A stretch of DNA of 64,000 nucleotides from Variovorax sp. J22P240. GTDB lineage: Bacteria; Pseudomonadota; Gammaproteobacteria; Burkholderiales; Burkholderiaceae_C. The position numbers and the translations under genes were made by a program. The notes below the pieces were generated by a model that worked only from the letters and a program-made list of their open reading frames with translations, was not told the origin of the DNA and searched no databases. Below, one piece after another: positions 8,719 to 17,185 of this stretch; positions within the stretch are counted from its first letter, which is position 1; each line of letters starts with the position of its first letter. The stretch lies in NCBI RefSeq assembly GCF_030316855.1, contig NZ_JASZYR010000010.1, positions 62,001-126,000 on the forward strand, written 5' to 3'.

Positions 8719-10029
8719 CTAGTGCTGCGCGCGCAGCGGCCGGAACGCAGCGCGCAGTTCTTGCGCGAACAGCTGCGGCTCTTCCCAGGCAGCGAAGTGG
8801 CCGCCCTTCTCCACCTCGTGGAAGTAGCTGAGATTCGGGTAGGCGCGCTGTGCCCAGCTCCTGGGCGCCTGATAGATCTCGCCGGGGAACACGGTCACGC
8901 CCACCGGCACCTTGATCTCCCGCGTTCTCTGCTCCACCACATTGAAATTGTTGTTGTTGTTCTCCCAGTAGAGCTGCGCCGACGAGGTCGCGCTGTTGGT
9001 GAGCCAGTACAGCGTGATGTCGTCCAGCATGTCGTCGCGGCTGAGCGAACGCTCGGGCACGCCGCCGCTGAAGGTCCAGTCGGCGAACTTGTCATAGAAC
9101 CACGCGGCCTGGCCCACCGGCGAATCCGCCAGGCTGTAGCCCAGGGTCTGCGGGCGCGTGACCATCACGCCGGCGTAGCCGCCGCCTCGGGTGTACAGGC
9201 GGTTTATCGAGTCGTAGGCCGCCTTTTCCTTTGCGGACAATCCAGCCGGCGCCGGCCCGCCCGTCTTGAGTGCGGCGGCCACGTCTGCAGGCACCGTGGC
9301 GGGCATGTTGACGTGAATGCCCAGCAGGCCCTTGGGCGCCTGCCTGCCCTGCGCCTGCGCCACCACCGACCCCCAGTCGCCGCCCTGCGCCACGTACTGC
9401 GTGTAGCCCAGGCGTTGCATCAGCACGTCCCACGCGCGGGCCATGCGCTCGGGTCCCCAGCCGGTGTCGGTGGGCTGCTCGGAAAAGCCATAGCCCGGCA
9501 TGGACGGAATGACCACGTCGAAGGCGTCTTCCGCGCGGCCGCCGAACGCGGTGGGATCGGTCAGAGGACCGATCACCTTGAGCAGCTCAAACACCGAGCC
9601 CGGCCAGCCGTGCGTGATGATCAGTGGCATGGCATTGGGATGCCTGGAGCGCACGTGGATGAAGTGGATGTCCAGCCCGTCGATGCGCGTGACGAACTGC
9701 GGCTGCGCGTTCAGCCGCGCCTCGGCCATTCGCCAGTCATAGGTGGTGCTCCAGTAGCCCACCAGTTCCTGCAGCTTGTCCAGCTGCACGCCCTGCGAGC
9801 GGTCCGAGACCGTCTCCTTGTGCGGCCATCGGATCCTCTCCAGGCGCTGTCGCAGCGCGGCCAGTTCGGCTTCTGGAACCTGCACCTTGAAGGGGCGCAC
9901 GCTGAGGTCGGGAGCGGCGTCCGTCGGCGCCGCCAGCAGCGGCAGGGTTGCGGCAAGGCTTGCGAATGCCAGCGTGGTGCTGGCCAGGGTGCGCCGTGGC
10001 AGGGTTCGCCAGGCAATGTTGAACAACAT
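8719..10029 (-). CDS. Exported epoxide hydrolase (EHN family)
   Basis: 436 residues from the ATG at 10029, chosen because AAGGAG stands directly before it and because it gives a signal peptide (about residues 1-34, arginine-rich then hydrophobic, ending near TLPLLAAP). An EHN N-terminal domain starts near residue 42 (RPFKVQVPE). The alpha/beta hydrolase core has HGWPGS as oxyanion region, GGDWGS with the nucleophilic aspartate, and GGHFAAWEEP with the catalytic histidine near the end. It would open epoxides to diols; microsomal-type and juvenile-hormone-type enzymes belong here. The arginine pair at the start could mean Tat export. Confidence 0.9.
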   Translation of the reverse strand: MLFNIAWRTLPRRTLASTTLAFASLAATLPLLAAPTDAAPDLSVRPFKVQVPEAELAALRQRLERIRWPHKETVSDRSQGVQLDKLQELVGYWSTTYDWRMAEARLNAQPQFVTRIDGLDIHFIHVRSRHPNAMPLIITHGWPGSVFELLKVIGPLTDPTAFGGRAEDAFDVVIPSMPGYGFSEQPTDTGWGPERMARAWDVLMQRLGYTQYVAQGGDWGSVVAQAQGRQAPKGLLGIHVNMPATVPADVAAALKTGGPAPAGLSAKEKAAYDSINRLYTRGGGYAGVMVTRPQTLGYSLADSPVGQAAWFYDKFADWTFSGGVPERSLSRDDMLDDITLYWLTNSATSSAQLYWENNNNNFNVVEQRTREIKVPVGVTVFPGEIYQAPRSWAQRAYPNLSYFHEVEKGGHFAAWEEPQLFAQELRAAFRPLRAQH

Positions 10030-10292
10030 GGAACTCTCCTTCGGTTGGAACATGAACCGACCAACGCCCACCGCCAGTCGATGGACGAAGTCTGGGCAGC
10101 CGAAGGCCTGGCGTCGTCCGACTGGAGCCGCACGGATCTCTCGAACCGAAGTCGCACAAGGTGTTCGCGACTATTCCAGAAGCGGGAAAGGCGGTTTGCG
10201 CAAATGCGGCTTTTTCTATCGCGGTCCCCCACCTAAAGTGGATCCACGGGCCTGCAAGACGCAGCCCGCCACCCACTAGACGGAGAACAACC

Positions 10293-10700
10293 ATGCATCC
10301 ACTACGCAAGCTGCGCGAAGCCGGCAGCTCGACACCAGCCCAGGTAAGCGCACTGCTTGCCGACAACGTCGTCTTCAACAGCCCCATCCTGGCCCGCTCG
10401 ATCTCGGGGCGTGAAGCCGTGTCGGCCATCTTTGCCCAGTCCAGCTCCACGCGCGGCAGCGGCACCTACACCTCCGAGCTCAAGATCGATGAGCGAACCA
10501 CCTTCCTGCGCTGGGAAGGGAGCATCGAGGGCCGCAAGCTCGAGAGCCTGGAAGTCATCGTGGACAACGAGCAAGGGCTGATCGTGGAACGAACCATTGC
10601 CATGCGGCCGTATCCCGCAGTGAAGCTGTTCCGCGATGCCATGTACGCATCGCTCAAGGACAAGCTGCCGCCCGATGTCTGGGACTACCCGGCGCAGTAG
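10293..10700 (+). CDS. SnoaL/NTF2-like protein
   Basis: 135 residues from the ATG at 10293 after GGAGAA. The pattern of a small cone-shaped NTF2-like fold can be followed: ALLADNVVFNSPIL, SGREAVSAIFAQ, TYTSELKIDERTTFLRWEGSIEGRKLE, and a final RPYPAVKLFRDAMY strand/helix. Such proteins are isomerases, hydratases or ligand-binding proteins. It is followed by another small protein gene 31 bases downstream, in the same direction. Confidence 0.75.
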   Translation: MHPLRKLREAGSSTPAQVSALLADNVVFNSPILARSISGREAVSAIFAQSSSTRGSGTYTSELKIDERTTFLRWEGSIEGRKLESLEVIVDNEQGLIVERTIAMRPYPAVKLFRDAMYASLKDKLPPDVWDYPAQ

Positions 10701-10731
10701 CGCGGGATCGTCATCTTTCGAGGTGCTCAGC

Positions 10732-11001
10732 ATGACCAGCGATCTCTACGGTCCGACCCGGCTGCTGCCGGGCCAGAAACTGCGCCTGTCCATCGACAAG
10801 GGCTTTTCACTGGTGGCCGAGCAAGGCACGGTGAGCGTGGTGTCGCCGCCCACCTGGTTCGGCGACACGGTCTTCACCAATCGCTCTGTGCTCTTCGAAG
10901 GCGAGGCCTATGTGGCCGAGGACGACGGATGGATCGAGGTGTGCGCCATCTCGCCGGCGCGCGTGCACGCGCTGCCGCGCACTCGCACGCCTTTTTCCTG
11001 A
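10732..11001 (+). CDS. Small protein, possibly DUF2917-like
   Basis: 89 residues from the ATG at 10732. It is beta-rich with no signal peptide: GQKLRLSIDKGFSLVAEQGTVSVVSPP, then FTNRSVLFEGEAYVAEDDGWIEVCAI. The spacing of a short cupin-like domain resembles DUF2917 proteins, but the match is by impression only. It probably shares a transcript with the NTF2-like gene upstream and is convergent with the serine hydrolase gene. Confidence 0.6.
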   Translation: MTSDLYGPTRLLPGQKLRLSIDKGFSLVAEQGTVSVVSPPTWFGDTVFTNRSVLFEGEAYVAEDDGWIEVCAISPARVHALPRTRTPFS

Positions 11002-11031
11002 GCACGGGGAGCCGCGCGCGCTTGGCGCCCA

Positions 11032-12303
11032 TCAAGCCAGGGCGTCCGCAATGGCTTGGTAAAGCGGCAGCGAGATGTGATCGTTTGCCAGGTTGGAAGC
11101 GGTTGGCATCGATGCAAATCGCGCAATCACGACTTCGGCCTTGGGGTCGATGTAGAGCGCCTGTCCGTAGATGCCGCGCGCCGTGATGGCACCGCTGGCG
11201 TTGTTCGTCATCCACCACTGGTTGCGATAGGACCACTCCTTCAGGGAAGCGAACGCACCCGCGGCAAAGACCGCCTTCTCTTGTGCGCTGGCAGGCTGGA
11301 ACAGGGCATCGCACACCTGCGGGTCGAACACCCTTTGTCCCATCAGGCTGCCGCGACAGCGCAGCAGCTCTCCCATCCGGGCCATGTCCCGCAGGGCGCA
11401 ACTGAAGCCCACGCCGGCGACTGCAGCGCCCACGCTGTCCACGTTGAAATAGGCATCGTGCTCCGCACCCATGGGCGCCCAGACACGCTCGCTCAAGAGC
11501 TGCGACAGCGGCTTGCCACTGGCGCGCACCACAATCCAGGCCAGCACGTCCGACAGCGGCGTGATGTACACGAAGGCTTTGCCATGCTCGCCGTTGCGCT
11601 GCATGGCATTGGGAAGGTAGTCGGCCAGGTGCGTCGGCCCGGTGTAGTCGGCCGAACGTTTGCGCAGGCCGGACGGCACCCCGTAGGACCGGATCTCGGC
11701 CGCAGGGTCCGCATAGTTCTCGGACCACCTGGCGGCGATCGTCATGTCGAGGATGTTGCGCACGGTCGCGTCGCCGAAGGTCTCGCAGTCCAGCTCCGGT
11801 ACGTAGCGGGTGACCCTGGCCCTGTCGTCGATCAGGCCTTGCACGATGAGATCGACCGCCAGCATGCCGACCATCGATTTGGTGACGGAGAAGCACAGGT
11901 GGGGCTGGTCCGGGCCGCCCTCGCCCCGATATTCCTCGAACACGATCGAACCGTTGTGCAGCACGACGAGTCCGTCTAGATACGTTGCTTCGAGGGCCTC
12001 GGGGAAACGCATGTCCGCGCCGGTCAACGTCCTGATGCGGACGCCGGAAAGATCGCGTTCGTTTCGAGGCAGCGGCGCCGCCGCGCCCGTACCGCGGGAG
12101 ACGCGCTGGGTGGGCGCGAGTTCCCGCCAGTGGCTGGCGCTCCAGCGCAGTTGGGGAAATTCGAGCGCGTTGGAAAGCACGACGCGCTTGTCCTCGGGAG
12201 GCGGCGAGCCGCGCATCAGCCCGTTCGCGCGCGGATCGGTTTCAGATGCCGTGCCGACGGTTTCCGCGTTGGCGACCGGCAAGGGGGTGGATTCTTGCGC
12301 CAT
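11032..12303 (-). CDS. Serine hydrolase, class C beta-lactamase/NylB-like
   Basis: 423 residues from the ATG at 12303, two bases after the stop of the enoyl-CoA hydratase gene, so the two are translationally linked. The catalytic SxxK motif is SVTK at about residues 139-142. The YITPLSDVLAW segment occupies the position of the tyrosine motif seen in 6-aminohexanoate-dimer hydrolase (NylB) relatives. There is no obvious signal peptide, so a cytosolic esterase or amidase acting on a product of the neighbouring acyl-CoA enzyme is more likely than a beta-lactamase. The exact substrate is unknown. Confidence 0.87.
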   Translation of the reverse strand: MAQESTPLPVANAETVGTASETDPRANGLMRGSPPPEDKRVVLSNALEFPQLRWSASHWRELAPTQRVSRGTGAAAPLPRNERDLSGVRIRTLTGADMRFPEALEATYLDGLVVLHNGSIVFEEYRGEGGPDQPHLCFSVTKSMVGMLAVDLIVQGLIDDRARVTRYVPELDCETFGDATVRNILDMTIAARWSENYADPAAEIRSYGVPSGLRKRSADYTGPTHLADYLPNAMQRNGEHGKAFVYITPLSDVLAWIVVRASGKPLSQLLSERVWAPMGAEHDAYFNVDSVGAAVAGVGFSCALRDMARMGELLRCRGSLMGQRVFDPQVCDALFQPASAQEKAVFAAGAFASLKEWSYRNQWWMTNNASGAITARGIYGQALYIDPKAEVVIARFASMPTASNLANDHISLPLYQAIADALA

Positions 12304-12305
12304 GG

Positions 12306-13094
12306 CTATCGAACGAACACCGGCGCACGCTTCTCCTTGAACGCGGCCCGGGCCTCGATGTGATCGGCGCTGCGCAGCGCGACACGCTGGAACTCCAGTT
12401 CGGCCTGCATCTGCTCTGCAAGCCCGTTGCGCAGGCCGCGCGCAATCAATTGCTTGATCATGGCCGGCCCCCGGCTCGGACCATCCTTCAACTTGCGCGC
12501 CGTCTCCAGCACGGCGTGCTCGAGTTGATCGGGCGGGACGGTCTTCCAGATCATTCCCCAGGCGGCCGCATCGGCGGCGGGCAGCTTTTCTCCAAGCAGC
12601 ATCAGTCCGGTGGCACGGGCCCGCCCCAAGGCCTGCGGCAGCAGCCAGCTGGAGCCCAGGTCCGGCACCAGGCCGATATTGACGAAGGGCTGAAGGAAGA
12701 AGGCCGACTCCGAGGCGATGACGATGTCGCAGCTCAGCGCCAGGCTCATGCCCGAGCCCGCGCAAGGCCCGTTCACCGCGGCGATCGTCGGGATTTCCAT
12801 CCCGGCAAGCATCCGGAACGGTGGCACGAAGTAGTCGCGCAGGAACTCGTCCGGGTCATTTTCATCCAGCCCGTCGCGCGGCGCCGCAAGGTCGGCGCCG
12901 CTGCTGAAGGCGCGGCCCTCGCCCGTCAGCACCAGGCAACGTGCCGGCGACGCGATCACGGCTTTCAATGCGGAACGCAGCTCGACCAGCGACTGCTGGG
13001 TGAAGGCATTCAGGCTCTCGGGACGCGCGAGCGTGATCGTCGCGATGCCGTCGTCGATGCGAAGGCGCAAGGTCTCGTAGGGGGTGGTGGTCAT
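12306..13094 (-). CDS. Enoyl-CoA hydratase/isomerase family protein
   Basis: 262 residues, crotonase fold. The oxyanion-hole loops FSSGADLAAPRDG (about residues 64-76) and NGPCAGSGMSLALSCD (about residues 109-124) are present, as is the conserved LVPDLGSSWLLPQALGRARA stretch, which most resembles PaaG-type isomerases. It would act on enoyl-CoA thioesters in the cytosol. It is the first or second gene of a short minus-strand operon with the downstream serine hydrolase. I cannot tell hydratase from isomerase activity by sequence alone. Confidence 0.9.
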   Translation of the reverse strand: MTTTPYETLRLRIDDGIATITLARPESLNAFTQQSLVELRSALKAVIASPARCLVLTGEGRAFSSGADLAAPRDGLDENDPDEFLRDYFVPPFRMLAGMEIPTIAAVNGPCAGSGMSLALSCDIVIASESAFFLQPFVNIGLVPDLGSSWLLPQALGRARATGLMLLGEKLPAADAAAWGMIWKTVPPDQLEHAVLETARKLKDGPSRGPAMIKQLIARGLRNGLAEQMQAELEFQRVALRSADHIEARAAFKEKRAPVFVR

Positions 13095-13103
13095 GGCGCG
13101 GCC

Positions 13104-13217
13104 TCAACTCAGATCGCGCACCGGCTTCCATTCGTCCCACTCGGTCGATACCGGTGGTGGGGGATCTGCGGGCGTGCTCTTCTGCGCGCATTCACTGGCG
13201 GGAGGGGTGGAACTCAT
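13104..13217 (-). CDS. Possible 37-residue peptide gene upstream of enoyl-CoA hydratase
   Basis: A short frame with a strong ribosome site (AAGGAAG, about six bases before the ATG at 13217) and a stop nine bases before the start of the enoyl-CoA hydratase gene. The peptide is proline-rich in the middle (ADPPPPVSTEWDEWKPVRDLS at the C-terminal end; no signal or membrane segment). It may be a genuine small protein, a leader, or the leftover 5' end of a larger gene. No family is recognised. Confidence 0.4.
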   Translation of the reverse strand: MSSTPPASECAQKSTPADPPPPVSTEWDEWKPVRDLS

Positions 13218-14175
13218 GATTCGCTTCCTTGCTTGTGGGACGTCGTTTCTGACGAAGCAAGTGTGCGATTCGACGGCGTTCGGACTAAGGTCCCGCAGTG
13301 AAAAACACCATTTCAGAAATGCGAAGGGCCGCGCGGCGCGCGACCCCGAGGGAAGCAGGCACGACGCGGCCCCAGCGTTTCTGCATCGCTTTGGGCAGAC
13401 ATGCTTGGCGTAACCCCCATATGAGTCGCGGCGCGGCTGTTAAGCATTCCCCGCAGGGTCAGCGGAATCTTTCTCGCGTCGTCTCCTTCCCCGTCCTATC
13501 CGCCGGACTCATGTTCATTTCGCAGCGTTGCGCGCCCGGTTGGGCTTCGATGAAGACAGCGGCCGCCCCCACGCATTCCTGCACTTCGCCCACAGCACAC
13601 GAGGCCTCATCGTCCCGCCTCACGCAGCGGCCTGTGACGCTTCTGCCCGAACATGCGAGTTCCTGATCAGCCTTCAGACCAGCGCCACGAGATTGAGTCT
13701 AGTGACTGGCTGCTGTCGAGCGGATGGCGCGACGCCGACGAAGGGGAAATCCTGGCCCGCGATACGACGGCACCGCAACCACGGTAAGGCTGCATTGGGC
13801 ACGGAGCCGACGGACGAGGTGCACGTCTCATGACTGCTTAGCGACCGGTTCCCGACGAGGAGTGTTCTACCCCTGAACTTCCGTTCCTGGCTAGAGAACT
13901 TCGTATGTGTCTCGCAATGTCACCTTGACAGGTGTGGGCCACGCGATGTCGTGCTTTCAGTTTGCCAGCAAACAGCGATGCGGCAACAACTAGTCCGGCC
14001 GGCCGGCGGGTCGGCATCCGCTTAAGTTCCTCGAAGTACGCGGAGGGCTCGTGCCCATTGCCCTGCACGTTCGTGCCATTGACACCGGAGATAAGGCGGG
14101 GAAGATGGCGTCGAGTGGCAAGACCGACGCCGCTTGGCATCTCCAAGCCATCGCGGAGCATGGAATAAACGCATC
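13218..14175. other. 958 bases without a convincing gene
   Basis: No frame here has a ribosome site plus a recognisable domain. Two short coding-like pieces on the plus strand in different frames (about 13528-13675, containing GFDEDSGRPHAFLHFAH, and about 13653-13787, containing IESSDWLLSSGWRDADEGE) could be remnants of one gene broken by a frameshift. Otherwise the stretch looks non-coding. It marks the transition from ordinary chromosomal genes to the decayed island end. Confidence 0.4.
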
Positions 14176-14421
14176 ATGGACCTGCAAGTAGTGAGATGGG
14201 GCAACGGCCTGGCCCTACGGATTCCGTCCGAAGTCGCGCAGCGGCTCGGCCTCTGCGAAGGCGCTACAGTCGACGCGCAGGTCACAGTGGACGGCAGCCT
14301 ATCGATCCGCCCGGCGCAGCGGGATCGCAGGGCATTCGCCCTCGAGTTGGCCGCGGCGCGCAACGCCATTCCGATGGGCGCACCCGTGATGGAAGAAGTG
14401 CGCCGCGATGCCCGATACTGA
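14176..14421 (+). CDS. AbrB/MazE/SpoVT-type antitoxin
   Basis: 81 residues from the ATG at 14176. It begins MDLQVVRWGNGLALRIPSEV, the swapped-hairpin DNA-binding pattern of MazE/VapB-like antitoxins (W-G-N-S/G-xx-RIP), and ends in an acidic-basic tail that would wrap a toxin. Its stop overlaps an ATG at 14408 that starts the remains of a PIN toxin. It would bind its own promoter and neutralise the toxin; here the toxin is broken, so it is probably an orphan. Confidence 0.85.
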   Translation: MDLQVVRWGNGLALRIPSEVAQRLGLCEGATVDAQVTVDGSLSIRPAQRDRRAFALELAAARNAIPMGAPVMEEVRRDARY

Positions 14422-14658
14422 CATGGCCTAGGTCGACACCAGCATGCCCATACTCTAGATTCTGAATGAGCCCCAAGCGGCGGACGCGCGGCCGCCGCCG
14501 CTTGGAACTCTCGCGAGCAAGGCGAACTCATCGCAGCCGCCTGGTGCATTCCGGAGATCGCCAGCGCTGTTGGCACCAAGCAGCTCACCGGCGCGATCGA
14601 CGCGCAGCGAGCTCAAGGGGAGGAGAACTTCGAACCGGAGTTGCGACTGATCGCGTGA
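14408..14658 (+). pseudogene. PIN-domain (VapC-like) toxin remnant
   Basis: The first frame starts at the ATG overlapping the antitoxin stop and reads VDTS (the first PIN acidic motif) after an early TAG, then a second TAG after MPIL. After a frameshift the next frame reads ELIAAAWCIPEIASAVGTKQ, which matches the middle of VapC toxins (W-xx-xE-xx-SA, then K-xx-TG). It ends early at 14658, without the last acidic residues. Two nonsense codons, a shift and a truncation show that this ribonuclease toxin cannot be made. Confidence 0.7.
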
Positions 14659-15321
14659 ACTTGCCATACCTGGCTTGAGATAGGCCGATAGGCCGCCCCC
14701 TGCCGTCTTGTGACAGCCTTACCTCACGCGCTGTTCTCATCAAGGTCCATAAACGGGGCAAATGGTGCCCATTCCGCCCGGGTCGCCACCCCTTCGGCGC
14801 GGCGCGACCTGGGCCGCGAGCCACTGGACGACCCCGCATCCAGGTCGCCGGACTGCCGCATGTGAATTGCGACCTTGCGCGCGTCAAAATCGACCAGGAT
14901 CCGGAACGCCGCGCCAAGCTTGTTACGAGGCACGCCAGGCGCGGGTCCGTTGTGCCTTCAATTCGAGCGCCAGCATGCGACAGGAGCTTTTTGATTCGTC
15001 TGTCCTGGCGGTCGGCAGCCGAATCAGGAAGCCGCCGAGCAACTTGAGATCCCGAGACCGTTCGGCGTCCAACTGAGCAACCTTCACGTGTCTATCCAGG
15101 CCAGGATGGGTGGCCGCCGCAGGTTCGTCCGGGATCTCAGCGAACCGATGCATGCCTTCAACATCAAGCGTGAAAGTGATCTGATCCAAGACAACATCCT
15201 GCGCGTGAGCGCATGCGGCGGCGAGCATGAAAGCAGAGCGCTTCAAGAACGTTGGCGGGCGTGATCGATCAAGTCGCATTGCGCGGCCGATGCCTGACGC
15301 TTGAATGCGCCTTGGCCATCT
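14659..15321. other. 663 bases without a recognisable gene
   Basis: On the minus strand two adjoining frames look mildly protein-like (one around 14950-15240 with LKLLGGFLIRLP, another around 14760-14930 with AAFRILVDFDARKVAIHM), as if one gene had been split by a frameshift near 14930. Neither has a family match or a ribosome site that I trust. I read this as decayed DNA next to the island. Confidence 0.35.
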
Positions 15322-16032
15322 TCAACCGTGAATCGCACCCGCGCGGAGGGACTTGGCGGCCGCGAGCACCGCATCAGGATCTCTCTCGATGGCTTGCCGC
15401 GGGCGCCTGCCGCCCAATGCCGAACTGGTGGATTCGAACCAGGACGCGATCCTGAAAGGCGAAAAGCCTGTCAGCATGGCGAGGATCTCTTTGACTGCCG
15501 GCAACGGCCGCCAGGTCGCATCGAGAACGTAGGCCGGGTACAGCTTCTCGCCTCGATGGTCGATGCCGAAGATGCGACCACTCGCCTGCCAACGATTGAC
15601 TATGGATCGCGCGTTGACGACCTTCGGATTGACGAGCCGCCCGATCTCGGCCGCCGTCAGCCACTGGGTACCCGCCATGACGGCTTCGATCGCGCGCTGT
15701 TCGAGTTCGACTCGGCGTGCCAACGGGCGTTGCGGTTCGATCAGATCGACCATCTCCTGCAGCGACTTGCGCTCCAACTCAGAGGCCACCTTAAATATCC
15801 GCATCATCAAGCGCTCCTGAACCGGAACACTCCGGGCCGCTTCCTCGCGGACCAGCTCGCGCATGATGATGCGGCAAGCCTCGCGCAGAGACTCGACTTG
15901 AGCGACCACGGCCTCCATGTCGCTCGTTCCCTGTGTGCGCAGCCCCGCGGCGAGGTCCTTTCGACGGGGGCGCACGTCGCCGCGCGTCGGCGTCGTCGAG
16001 ACTTTATCGGACACTGGTGATTTCTTGCGCAT
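15322..16032 (-). CDS. Protein with DUF2384-like (ParS/MbcA) C-terminus
   Basis: 236 residues from the ATG at 16032; a start at 16065 is also open and neither has a strong ribosome site. The N-terminal third is a basic, probably flexible region followed by a helical part (EAVVAQVESLREACRIIMRE). A helix-turn-helix-like stretch (WLTAAEIGRLVNPKVVNARS) precedes a C-terminus with SWFESTSSALGGRRPRQAIE and PDAVLAAAKS, the pattern of the toxin-binding half of Xre/MbcA/ParS antitoxins. No RES-type toxin gene is adjacent. It ends the minus-strand island block. Confidence 0.7.
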   Translation of the reverse strand: MRKKSPVSDKVSTTPTRGDVRPRRKDLAAGLRTQGTSDMEAVVAQVESLREACRIIMRELVREEAARSVPVQERLMMRIFKVASELERKSLQEMVDLIEPQRPLARRVELEQRAIEAVMAGTQWLTAAEIGRLVNPKVVNARSIVNRWQASGRIFGIDHRGEKLYPAYVLDATWRPLPAVKEILAMLTGFSPFRIASWFESTSSALGGRRPRQAIERDPDAVLAAAKSLRAGAIHG

Positions 16033-16092
16033 GACTGATGCAGGATCAAGTTTGTTTCGCCGCACTCAGCGGGGTGCGGCTTCACAGCATCT

Positions 16093-16551
16093 TCAAAGTT
16101 CTTCAGGACAACGGAACCGTCTGGCAGGCGCGTGCGCTGCGCACACGGTCAGGTAATAGCCGTCGTAGGGCTCGGTCTGCGCGGCTGCGCCGCAGACCAT
16201 GCAGGTCGTGTACGTCCGCGCTTCCGCGTGATCGACGATGGCGTCGATGCGATCCGCCGCCGAATCGCCTTCCTTGGTTCGCGTCTTGATCAGAGCGTGG
16301 CCCCCTTGGCCATCGACGAAGTCGACCACCAGGCGCCTGGAGGTTCCAAGGTGATAGTAGAACCGCGCGGAGCCGTACTTCTCCTTCACCTGCACCCAAT
16401 GGAAACCGCGCTTGTTCTCGCCCAGCACATCGTCGATCTGCTCGCAGGCCTCCCTGAAGATCGGAAGCCAACCCTCGTGGAACTCCAGGCTGATCGACTC
16501 GCCCTGGAACATGTAGGCAAAACGGGCCTGCAGCTGTTCGACGGGTGTCAT
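16093..16551 (-). CDS. Unknown protein with C-terminal CxxC...C cluster
   Basis: 152 residues. AAGGAC precedes the ATG at 16551. The N-terminal two thirds is a mixed fold (VKEKYGSARFYYHLGTSRRL) and the last 35 residues carry a cysteine pair CMVC and later C-xx-H, like a small zinc ribbon. I do not recognise the family. It lies 60 bases upstream of the DUF2384-like gene and 79 bases after an unknown gene on the same strand, so it is probably part of that transcript. Confidence 0.65.
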   Translation of the reverse strand: MTPVEQLQARFAYMFQGESISLEFHEGWLPIFREACEQIDDVLGENKRGFHWVQVKEKYGSARFYYHLGTSRRLVVDFVDGQGGHALIKTRTKEGDSAADRIDAIVDHAEARTYTTCMVCGAAAQTEPYDGYYLTVCAAHAPARRFRCPEEL

Positions 16552-16630
16552 GGAATGTCCTTGCGTTGAGGAAGTCGCGCTGGCTGTCCGGCCTGCGAGG
16601 CCCGGACCGTCGTTCCTGATTCAACTGGAT

Positions 16631-17047
16631 TCATGGTGGTTCCCTGAAGACAGGGACCTCTGCATCGCGCCACGCCTGCATCAGCGCGAGTACTTTGAGA
16701 CGCGTGGTTTCCGAAAGCACCGTCGGCACAGGCGAGGCGCTGCGCAGCTGCTGTCCCTCCTCCGTCTCCGCGAGCGCCTGCGCCCAGTCCCTTGCGGCCA
16801 GGATGGACCGCCACTTCTCCCAAAGGACGCGCGTGCGCGGATCACCTCGCTCGATCCAGCGCTCGAGCGTTGCCTGCGCGGTGCCAACCAGCGCGGGGTC
16901 TTCGACCATCAGCCCCACCGCCGTACGGTGCAGTGCGAGACTCAGGTAGTCGTGGAACGTGTAGCCAGCCACCATCAAGCTTTCCGCGCGTTTCGAAAGG
17001 GTCAGTCCATTCGCCGCATCGGAACTACCTGCTTGGTGCTGCAGCAC
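16631..17047 (-). CDS. Unknown helical protein of the island block
   Basis: 138 residues, predicted mainly helical, with many tryptophan and arginine residues in the pattern TLERWIERGDPRTRVLWEKW and a segment EEGQQLRSASPVPTVLSETT. The start is a GTG at 17047; an internal ATG near residue 25 is possible. I do not recognise the family. Its place directly after a gene with an antitoxin-like C-terminus suggests a toxin or partner role, but nothing in the sequence shows a catalytic site. Confidence 0.55.
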   Translation of the reverse strand: MLQHQAGSSDAANGLTLSKRAESLMVAGYTFHDYLSLALHRTAVGLMVEDPALVGTAQATLERWIERGDPRTRVLWEKWRSILAARDWAQALAETEEGQQLRSASPVPTVLSETTRLKVLALMQAWRDAEVPVFREPP

Positions 17048-17185
17048 AGTGGTCGAGGGCGAATGCGCTGGCCAGCGACTTGCGCATCCGCGCTGAATAC
17101 CGAGGCTTGCTTCGGTTGCTCGGACGCGCCCACCGTTGTGTTTCCGGGCTGCGGCATGTGGACTTCTCGCTGCGCGCGAATCGCT

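Noticed and set aside
13838..14161. A 107-codon minus-strand frame in the decayed region
   Set aside because: No ribosome site, no recognisable domain and random-looking composition.
14585..14917. A 110-codon minus-strand frame over the toxin remnant
   Set aside because: It is antisense to the PIN fragment and rich in arginine, as expected for a shadow frame.
15417..15445. A tRNA T-loop-like sequence (GGATTCGAACC) that could be the missing left attachment site
   Set aside because: It lies inside the coding sequence of the DUF2384-like gene (ASWFESTSS), and the flanking bases do not match the tRNA-Ser 3' end or form a T-arm.
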